Of a stretch of 14,333 nt of DNA, positions 8,180 to 14,333 are shown one piece after another. Position 1 is the first letter of the stretch; each line of letters starts with the position of its first letter. The translations under genes were made by a program, and so were the position numbers. The notes beneath the pieces are model-generated. The model saw only the letters and a list, made by a program, of their open reading frames with translations, had not been told where the DNA came from and searched no databases. Source of the stretch: Verrucomicrobiales bacterium (GTDB lineage: Bacteria; Verrucomicrobiota; Verrucomicrobiia; Verrucomicrobiales; Akkermansiaceae); contig DPWT01000046.1 in assembly GCA_003527555.1 (NCBI GenBank), positions 1 to 14,333 on the forward strand. Reading direction: 5' to 3'.

Positions 8180-8383
8180 TTACTTGGCTATTGTCTTTTC
8201 CTTAGCATCGAGATCCCCAAAGAAGTTGTCTAGTTCGCGTTCTACGGTGACGCGCACATTGACGTTGATTTCAATAGGCTTCACTTCGATGGGTTCTACC
8301 GTTACTTTGGCACAGCTTGATAAACTAGCCATCAAGAGGGCAGCCAGAGCGGAGCATAGAGAAAAATAATTAGATTCTTTCAT
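8180..8383 (-). CDS. ynbE: YnbE-like outer-membrane lipoprotein
   Basis: This is a 67-residue lipoprotein precursor. The N-terminus has a hydrophobic stretch ending in the lipobox LSSC with the lipidated cysteine at residue 24. The residue after the cysteine is alanine, which fits outer-membrane sorting by E. coli rules. The mature part begins with proline- and valine-rich alternating residues (TVEPIEVKPIEINVNVRVTVERELDNFF), closely like the EVAAPKEPITINMNVKIEHE section of E. coli YnbE. In E. coli YnbE is an outer-membrane lipoprotein that partners YdbH, apparently by beta-strand pairing, to make an intermembrane bridge for phospholipids. The gene is 45 bases after ydbH and 29 before ydbL, so co-transcription is likely. 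It has about a dozen more residues after the conserved part (GDLDAKEKTIAK). No strong ribosome binding site is visible. Confidence 0.87.
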   Translation of the reverse strand: MKESNYFSLCSALAALLMASLSSCAKVTVEPIEVKPIEINVNVRVTVERELDNFFGDLDAKEKTIAK

Positions 8384-8428
8384 AGGCTTCTAAACAATAA
8401 GACGCAGGTTATGGCTAAATATTCACAA

Positions 8429-11176
8429 TTACAGCCCAAAGTTCAACTTGTCTCGATGTCTAAGCAGCAAGTCAAAGAAATTCACCGTATCATCATCGGG
8501 CTTAAACCCATTGATATTGAGATGAATCGGCGGTGAACCCGGCACACTTGGCGCTTGCCCACGCAGCTTAAGTACCATCGCCTTATTCTTATCCATAGGA
8601 TCAAACAAACGAATATTTAGCACCTGGAGTTCGAGGTTTTTTAGCGAGTCCTCGACCATTTTCATACTTTTATATTCTTCCGTCTTGGGGTTCATTCCTG
8701 CACTAAATTTGTTACCTACATCATAGCGCAGTTTTGCTCGGCTACTGGGTGTTAAATACATATCACCACGCACTGAACGGAACTCTCCATCGATATTCTG
8801 CAATGGCAATAGCCCATCAATTTTGCCCGTGATTGATCCGTCAAAATCTGGGAATAGATTAGCGAGTTGGGCAAGATCTAGCCCCTCCATACGCAATTGC
8901 ATCTGGTAATTACCATCACCTCCTGGCATCATAACTGAATCCATTTTAACGATGCCACCAAGCGCGCTCAGCGCAGCATTCTGCACCGCAATATCACCAT
9001 TGGCGAGGAGCTGATAATCCAGCCGCAGGTTGGTCATCTCGGCATCAAACGCTTTGATTTTCTTTGCCGTGACCCGATGAAACCCGTCCGTCCTTATCTC
9101 TTTTAGTGAACTCAGCCTAATGTCTCCGCTCAGACCTTCAAGCACTAGACCATCGTCTTCCATCGTCAGTGTACCACCAGCAATTGACGCCATCAGTTCA
9201 CCATCAAAATCATCATCATTGCCAGTGTTGAAATCCATTTTCATACTCACCTTCCCTGCAATGGTTTTGCCCTGCATCGCCTCAACAAGCATTCCCCCAT
9301 TACCTACAGGGTGTTTAAGGTCGGCAGAATCAATTTTTAACCATCCCTTAAGATTCCACTTGTCACCTTGAGTCTCACGATCATGCCAATAGGAAAACGG
9401 AATTTCATTCTCACTAATGAATGTTTTACCATGAGCATGAACTTGATCTTCACTGACTTGATAAAACACCGATGTGTCAGCAAGCAGAATTTCGAGACCA
9501 TCTTTTTCACCATAAAGTTGCAGGTTTTTCACCTCACCTTTCAGAGTAGCTTTATCCACACCAATGTTCCCCTTTCCGGTAATCAAAATGGGTTTTTTTG
9601 CTTCGTGCACGAGATCATACCCAAGTGAATCCATGCCCGCCACAGTGATTTTTTTTGCTGCAAAATCTAGCGTGTAATGACTTGGTTCTTCAGTATTCGA
9701 ATCCGCATCAGGCCGAGGCATAATCTCTAGTCTCATCATTCCATCAACCCCTACCGCTTTCAGCTTACCCTCTAAAAAAGCTATCTCTGCATCACTGATT
9801 TGGGTAGTCAAGGCGCCACGAAATGGCTCATGGGAACCCAGTGAAAAATCCATCTTTGTGTAACTAATTCCATTAACTGAAACATCATCTAACGTATCTG
9901 TCATAGAATCTAACAACGGAAGAGACTCATGATGCTTAATTGGCCCTACACCCAACTCACCTGTCATTATCCACCGCTCATCAAACTGCTCCTTAAAACT
10001 GTGCTCATAGACAAAAGGAATTAATGTATGCCCATTAGAAAAAGAGCCATCAACCTTGAGTCCATCATCGACTAATGAAAACTTAGCATTACCAGCATCA
10101 AGGCTAACAGATCGATCATTGTATTCGCCGGTCAAATCTAGCTGATTTACAGAGCCTATGAGTTTGACTGAATCATCGTTCCATACAATGGATGTTTTCC
10201 ACTGAGGCACGCCTGCCGTTTTGAGATTCAATTCACAACCAGCGAGCAAGCTTGCTGGTAATGATAAGGTATCGGTAACACCTGAGAACGTGACCTCACC
10301 ACTACCTGTAAATTTCATATCAAGATGCATGCTTACAGCACGGCTGATTGCTCTGATCGAATTTTTGTCATCATTAAAAACCACACGATCGAGCTCAGCC
10401 ACAACCACCAATGGCGAAGGGCTATCTCTGATAACTTGAAAATCACCGCTAAAATCTGCCCTGCCAATATCTATACCCTGAGGTATTAAGGGCGTTTTTA
10501 GAGTTAATATGGTCTCAATCAAATCAACAAATCGATCTGGTATATCTGTCGTAGAACTAATGGATACGTCCGACTTATCACCCTGATGAATGATACGGGT
10601 CATGAAACTATAGTCTCTCCCTTCTGCGCTAAGTGATAAATTATGCGCCGCGGACTGGCTAAGATTGATATCAATTTTATCAACTCTGTGCATCCGATCT
10701 CCATTCACGATTACCATAGTGGCGTCTCTGGCACGAACGCTGTTTAGATGATTAAATACACTAGGCATAGTGTGTACTAGAGCATATGAATCACCCCCCG
10801 ACTTCTCTGTTTGCTGAGTTGAAATATATAACTCAGCAATGAGCCCATCAATCTCGACATCCTCAACCCGGCTATCAAGCAGACCAGTTAAGTCATAGCT
10901 GACTGATAACCCATCTGCTTTTACTTCCCAACCTTGATCAGAAATAACCAAGTTCTCAATCAATGCCTCGTTCCACCCAATTTTGACGACTTTTAAATCA
11001 GCCTGACCCAGCCCTGCATCTGCAATCATACTTGGTATCACCCTCTCGGCGATACGCGGCAAAAACCCCCAAACGATCACCCCTAAAACAACCACAAATA
11101 CCAACATACTCAGCAAGACTCGTCTCAACCACCGAGTTGGCTTAATCTTTTCAAATTCTCCACTAGAATCACTCAC
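8429..11176 (-). CDS. ydbH: YdbH-like AsmA-type intermembrane phospholipid transport protein
   Basis: From the GTG at 11176 the protein has 915 residues. A basic N-terminus (IKPTRWLRRVLLS) is followed by a single transmembrane helix at about residues 19-37 (MLVFVVVLGVIVWGFL) and then a long periplasmic region of amphipathic beta strands, as expected for the long hydrophobic groove of AsmA-like bridge proteins. The last about 200 residues (LDLAQLANLFPDFDGSITGK, YLTPSSRAKLRYDVGNKF, then PIHLNINGFKPD) resemble the C-terminal YdbH domain (formerly called dicarboxylate transport). E. coli YdbH is redundant with TamB and YhdP for phospholipid delivery to the outer membrane. Identification is strengthened by the ynbE and ydbL genes immediately downstream. 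The open frame extends to 11368, but that extension runs into metH on the other strand and has no membrane-protein character, so I rejected it. A start at the ATG of 11107 would fall inside the helix. Confidence 0.88.
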   Translation of the reverse strand: MSDSSGEFEKIKPTRWLRRVLLSMLVFVVVLGVIVWGFLPRIAERVIPSMIADAGLGQADLKVVKIGWNEALIENLVISDQGWEVKADGLSVSYDLTGLLDSRVEDVEIDGLIAELYISTQQTEKSGGDSYALVHTMPSVFNHLNSVRARDATMVIVNGDRMHRVDKIDINLSQSAAHNLSLSAEGRDYSFMTRIIHQGDKSDVSISSTTDIPDRFVDLIETILTLKTPLIPQGIDIGRADFSGDFQVIRDSPSPLVVVAELDRVVFNDDKNSIRAISRAVSMHLDMKFTGSGEVTFSGVTDTLSLPASLLAGCELNLKTAGVPQWKTSIVWNDDSVKLIGSVNQLDLTGEYNDRSVSLDAGNAKFSLVDDGLKVDGSFSNGHTLIPFVYEHSFKEQFDERWIMTGELGVGPIKHHESLPLLDSMTDTLDDVSVNGISYTKMDFSLGSHEPFRGALTTQISDAEIAFLEGKLKAVGVDGMMRLEIMPRPDADSNTEEPSHYTLDFAAKKITVAGMDSLGYDLVHEAKKPILITGKGNIGVDKATLKGEVKNLQLYGEKDGLEILLADTSVFYQVSEDQVHAHGKTFISENEIPFSYWHDRETQGDKWNLKGWLKIDSADLKHPVGNGGMLVEAMQGKTIAGKVSMKMDFNTGNDDDFDGELMASIAGGTLTMEDDGLVLEGLSGDIRLSSLKEIRTDGFHRVTAKKIKAFDAEMTNLRLDYQLLANGDIAVQNAALSALGGIVKMDSVMMPGGDGNYQMQLRMEGLDLAQLANLFPDFDGSITGKIDGLLPLQNIDGEFRSVRGDMYLTPSSRAKLRYDVGNKFSAGMNPKTEEYKSMKMVEDSLKNLELQVLNIRLFDPMDKNKAMVLKLRGQAPSVPGSPPIHLNINGFKPDDDTVNFFDLLLRHRDKLNFGL

Positions 11177-11288
11177 ACATAAGAGAATGCTACAGAGAGC
11201 AACACATCTCAAACAAATCAACCCATCAAGATGTGTTGATTTGTTTCTTGTGTGCTGATGTTTTTTGGCTAACTTGCTGCCGCCAACC
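11177..11288. promoter_or_regulatory. Divergent promoter region between ydbH and metH
   Basis: These 112 bases separate the ydbH start (minus strand) from the metH start (plus strand), so both promoters probably lie here. I cannot assign -35 and -10 boxes with any confidence. A run of six T at 11261-11266 lies 14 bases past the right end of the inverted repeats, too far for a plain intrinsic terminator. I see no cobalamin riboswitch B12 box and no SAM or SAH riboswitch consensus that I can recognise, although metH is a frequent target of such switches. Confidence 0.5.
11200..11246. repeat. Two overlapping, mutually exclusive inverted repeats upstream of metH
   Basis: First pair: CAACACATC (11200-11208) complements GATGTGTTG (11230-11238), 9 bases, perfect. 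Second pair: AAACAAATCAAC (11211-11222) complements GTTGATTTGTTT (11235-11246), 12 bases, perfect, with a 12-base loop. The right arms share GTTG at 11235-11238, so full pairing of one prevents full pairing of the other; partial pairing of both would be pseudoknot-like. The same structures can form in RNA from either strand. This could be an RNA switch, an attenuator-like leader, or a double operator for a DNA-binding regulator. Confidence 0.6.
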
Positions 11289-14200
11289 ATGCCAAGACCT
11301 GATAAAACTGACGAACTGACTAAAACCCTAGAGGAAAAAATCTTAATCCTCGACGGTGCTATGGGCACAACGATTCGTAGCTACGGATTGCAGGAAAAAG
11401 ACGCACGCGGTAAACAATTTGCAGACGCACCCAAGGATTTGCTCAATAATGGCGATATTCTCTCACTGACGCAATCAGAAGTGATCTCGGATGTTCACTG
11501 CAAATTTCTTGAGGCCGGCTCAGATATCATTGAGACCAATTCTTTTTCCGGCACCTCGATTGCTCAATCAGAGTTCTTCATCGAGGACCCTCGTGAATCA
11601 GGGGCTGGACGTAAAGATCCTGATTTTTACCAAAAAGTAATCGATGACCCCTTCCTAAAAAATCTTGCATGGGAAATCAACTTGCAATCAGCACAGCTAG
11701 CCCGCTCCGCATGTGATGCCGCGGAGACTAAAACAGGGATCAAACGCTATGTCGCCGGCGCCATTGGCCCAATGACAGTAGGACTCAACAACGCGGCGGT
11801 GGATCCAGATGATCCAGGATTTCGAACTGTCACGTTCGATCAAGTATATGAAGATTACAAACGCCAAATACGGGCTCTCGTCGAGGGTGGTGCAGATATT
11901 CTAATGGTGGAGACTATCTTCGATGCACTCAATTCAAAAGCTGCCTTGGTAGCAGCACAGGATGTATTTGAAGAAGACGGATTTAATCTTCCCATGATTA
12001 TCTCTGCCGCTGTCGGTCGTGGCGGTGAAACCATGATTTCTGCGCAAAAAATCGAAGCTTTTTGGAATGCCGTGGCTCACATAAAGCCGCTAGCCGTTGG
12101 CCTCAACTGCTCACTCGGGCCCGACGAGATGCGCCCCTTCATCGCTGAACTCAGCAATGTAGCAGATACATTTGTTTCCTGTTACCCAAATGCTGGAATG
12201 CCCGACGCACTGTCAAAAACGGGTTTCCCTTTCTCACCTCAAGATATGCAAGATAAGCTTCTCGACTTCTCGAAAGCAGGTTTCATCAATCTTGCTGGTG
12301 GCTGCTGCGGCAGCACGCCAAAGCATATTGCGGCCATAGCCAAAGCCGTTAAGGACGTCACCCCTCGCAAACGACCTGTTATTGAGCCAATGCTCAGGCT
12401 CTCTGGCACAGAACCCTACAATCACACCACGAATAAGAATTTTCTGATGATTGGTGAGCGCACCAATGTAGCTGGGTCTCCTGTATTTAGGAAAATGATC
12501 CAAGAGAATCGACTCGAAGATGCCCTCGCAGTGGCACGACAGCAAGTCGATAATGGTGCTCCGGTTATTGATATTTGCTTTGATGACGGCCTGATCGATG
12601 GCGTGGATATGATGACTCGTTTTCTCAATCTCGTTCAGTCTGAACCCGATATTACTAAAGTCCCGATCACAGTAGATTCCTCAAAGTGGGAAATCATACT
12701 AGCAGGACTAAAATGCATGCAGGGTAAGGGTATTGTTAATTCAATCTCCCTCAAAGAGGGGGAAGAGACCTTCAAACAACAAGCAAGAACGATTATGAAG
12801 TTCGGCGCAGCCGCGGTAGTAATGGCATTTGATGAAAATGGACAAGCCGCTACCTATGAGGAAAAAATTCGTATCTGTGAGCGTGCCTACCACATCCTTG
12901 TAGATAAGGTGGGTTTTAACCCGCAAGATATTATATTTGATCCTAACATTCTCACCGTTGCCACAGGTATCGAGGAGCATAACAACTATGCTGTGGACTT
13001 TTTCAAAGCCACCAAATGGATTAAGAAAAACCTACCGGGCGCCAAGATCTCTGGCGGTGTATCCAATGTTTCGTTTTCTTTCAGAGGAAACAATCCAGTG
13101 CGGGAGGCCATGCACGCAGCATTTCTCTACCATGCAGGTAATTCAGGCATGGACATGGGCATCGTCAACGCAGGCATGTTAGAAGTCTATGACGAAATCA
13201 AACCCGACATGCTAAAGCATGTCGAAGATGTTCTGCTCAACCGTGATTCAGATGCAACTGAGAGAATGCTCGATTTTGCTGAACAGTTTAAAGGCATCAA
13301 AAAGAAAACCCAGAAAGAGGATCTCGCATGGCGTGATGAACCGTTAGAAAAACGTCTTGAATATGCCTTACTTAAAGGGATCGACACCTTCATCACGGAG
13401 GACACTGAGGAAGCGAGACAAAAATATGATAAACCTCTGCATGTGATTGAAGGCCCACTCATGGATGGTATGTCCGTAGTGGGGGATCTCTTTGGCGCCG
13501 GCAAAATGTTTCTCCCGCAGGTAGTTAAATCCGCACGCGTGATGAAAAAATCTGTTGCTTACCTTGAACCATATATGGAAAAGGAAAAAGAGATCAAAAT
13601 AGCCGCCATTTCGAAGGAGCTGATGGCTGGTGATTCCAATCTCACAGATACAAGTGCTAGATTAAAAGCAGAGAAATCACTCACTGCTGGGCGCATACTC
13701 ATGGCGACAGTTAAAGGCGATGTACACGATATCGGAAAAAATATCGTTGGCGTGGTTCTCGCCTGCAATGGTTTCGAAGTTATCGATATGGGCGTGATGG
13801 TGCCATGTGAAAAAATCCTTGAAGTTGCAGCGGCACGACAAGTCGATGTCATAGGTCTCTCCGGCCTAATAACTCCGTCCCTTGATGAAATGGTTAACGT
13901 CGCCAAGGAAATGGAACGGCGTGGACTAAATACACCTGTATTAGTAGGAGGTGCTACTACCAGCCCTGCACACACAGCAGTCAAGATTGCGCCACATTAC
14001 TCAGGATCTATCATTCATGTGTTAGATGCCTCACGATCCGTGCCAGTAACCACCGCCTTACTAAGCGATGAGCAACGTGAAACATTACTTCAAGACACAA
14101 AAGAAAAATACCAAAGGCTACGAGACAACTTCAATAAAAAGGATAAACCAACTATCAGCATTGAAGATGCGCGCTCAAAAAAAATTGATATTGACTGGGA

Positions 14201-14333
14201 AAGTTACTCCCCTCCTGTGCCTGAATTCATTGGCACACGTATTATTGCAAATCAATCACTGCGAGAACTAGTCAATTATATCGACTGGACCCCGTTCTTC
14301 CACGCTTGGGAGCTACGAGGAGTTTGGGATCGC
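11289..14333 (+). CDS. metH: Cobalamin-dependent methionine synthase MetH (3'-partial)
   Basis: The frame is open from the ATG at 11289 to the window end, 1015 codons of an expected about 1230. MetH moves a methyl group from methyltetrahydrofolate through cobalamin to homocysteine, making methionine. The homocysteine domain (residues 1 to about 350; DGAMGTTI near the start) keeps the zinc ligands Cys274 in GLNCS and Cys339-Cys340 in AGGCCGST. The methyltetrahydrofolate-binding domain starts at [10 protein letters not shown] and contains [10 protein letters not shown] and [14 protein letters not shown]. The cobalamin module has the cap region ([23 protein letters not shown]) and DVHDIGKN with the cobalt ligand His813, then [13 protein letters not shown] and LVGGATTS. 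The S-adenosylmethionine reactivation domain begins at about residue 990 ([17 protein letters not shown]) and is cut by the window. No Shine-Dalgarno is visible. The gene diverges from ydbH across 112 bases holding inverted repeats. Confidence 0.97.
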   Translation, partial: MPRPDKTDELTKTLEEKILILDGAMGTTIRSYGLQEKDARGKQFADAPKDLLNNGDILSLTQSEVISDVHCKFLEAGSDIIETNSFSGTSIAQSEFFIEDPRESGAGRKDPDFYQKVIDDPFLKNLAWEINLQSAQLARSACDAAETKTGIKRYVAGAIGPMTVGLNNAAVDPDDPGFRTVTFDQVYEDYKRQIRALVEGGADILMVETIFDALNSKAALVAAQDVFEEDGFNLPMIISAAVGRGGETMISAQKIEAFWNAVAHIKPLAVGLNCSLGPDEMRPFIAELSNVADTFVSCYPNAGMPDALSKTGFPFSPQDMQDKLLDFSKAGFINLAGGCCGSTPKHIAAIAKAVKDVTPRKRPVIEPMLRLSGTEPYNHTTNKNFLMIGERTNVAGSPVFRKMIQENRLEDALAVARQQVDNGAPVIDICFDDGLIDGVDMMTRFLNLVQSEPDITKVPITVDSSKWEIILAGLKCMQGKGIVNSISLKEGEETFKQQARTIMKFGAAAVVMAFDENGQAATYEEKIRICERAYHILVDKVGFNPQDIIFDPNILTVATGIEEHNNYAVDFFKATKWIKKNLPGAKISGGVSNVSFSFRGNNPVREAMHAAFLYHAGNSGMDMGIVNAGMLEVYDEIKPDMLKHVEDVLLNRDSDATERMLDFAEQFKGIKKKTQKEDLAWRDEPLEKRLEYALLKGIDTFITEDTEEARQKYDKPLHVIEGPLMDGMSVVGDLFGAGKMFLPQVVKSARVMKKSVAYLEPYMEKEKEIKIAAISKELMAGDSNLTDTSARLKAEKSLTAGRILMATVKGDVHDIGKNIVGVVLACNGFEVIDMGVMVPCEKILEVAAARQVDVIGLSGLITPSLDEMVNVAKEMERRGLNTPVLVGGATTSPAHTAVKIAPHYSGSIIHVLDASRSVPVTTALLSDEQRETLLQDTKEKYQRLRDNFNKKDKPTISIEDARSKKIDIDWESYSPPVPEFIGTRIIANQSLRELVNYIDWTPFFHAWELRGVWDR

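Noticed and set aside
11177..11288. Cobalamin, SAM-II or SAH riboswitch upstream of metH.
   Set aside because: I could not find the B12 box or the conserved core of the SAM-II or SAH classes, and the region is too short for a full cobalamin riboswitch. Only the inverted repeats are supported.
11177..11368. A 64-residue N-terminal extension of YdbH reaching 11368.
   Set aside because: It overlaps the first 80 bases of metH on the opposite strand and the whole intergenic inverted repeat, and it places an unrelated segment before an ordinary basic-plus-membrane-helix N-terminus. The GTG at 11176 gives the expected topology.

Overview
The window reads as a Gram-negative chromosome segment, most likely from the Planctomycetes-Verrucomicrobia-Chlamydiae group, and Verrucomicrobiota is my best guess. 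Two things point there. The first is a short ECF sigma factor of the Rhodopirellula/Verrucomicrobium type, directly followed by a one-pass membrane protein with FecR and LamG domains. The second is the general lack of Shine-Dalgarno sequences. The Gram-negative cell type is supported by a ydbH-ynbE-ydbL operon, which encodes an inner-to-outer-membrane lipid transfer bridge. This placement is inferred from gene content, not from a phylogeny. The sequence looks like ordinary, dense chromosome: I see no insertion sequence, phage gene, CRISPR array, tRNA or rRNA.

Layout. 1-393 (+): 3' part of an ECF sigma factor cut by the window edge. 405-2009 (+): FecR/LamG membrane protein, probably its operon partner and regulator. 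2165-4408 (+): ribonuclease R (rnr). 4447-6621 (-): a two-domain protein with a clan GH-A glycosidase-like half and a family 2 glycosyltransferase half, convergent with rnr. 6622-6755: AT-rich divergent intergenic region holding an inverted repeat. 6756-7757 (+): queA. 7773-11176 (-): ydbH, ynbE and ydbL, transcribed in that order and convergent with queA. 11177-11288: divergent intergenic region with two overlapping, mutually exclusive inverted repeats. 11289-14333 (+): metH, truncated by the window end after about 1015 codons.

How the genes relate. Only two groups look functionally coupled: the sigma/FecR-LamG pair (regulation, perhaps of surface functions) and ydbH-ynbE-ydbL (phospholipid transport to the outer membrane). 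RNase R, QueA and MetH are housekeeping enzymes for RNA turnover, queuosine tRNA modification and methionine synthesis; they are neighbours without an obvious shared pathway. The GH-A/GT2 fusion probably belongs to cell-surface or exopolysaccharide metabolism, but no other polysaccharide gene is next to it.

The places most worth a second look are the bistable-looking inverted repeats upstream of metH, the YdbH/YnbE/YdbL bridge outside Proteobacteria, and the glycosidase-like/glycosyltransferase fusion that keeps both candidate catalytic glutamates but has no visible export signal.
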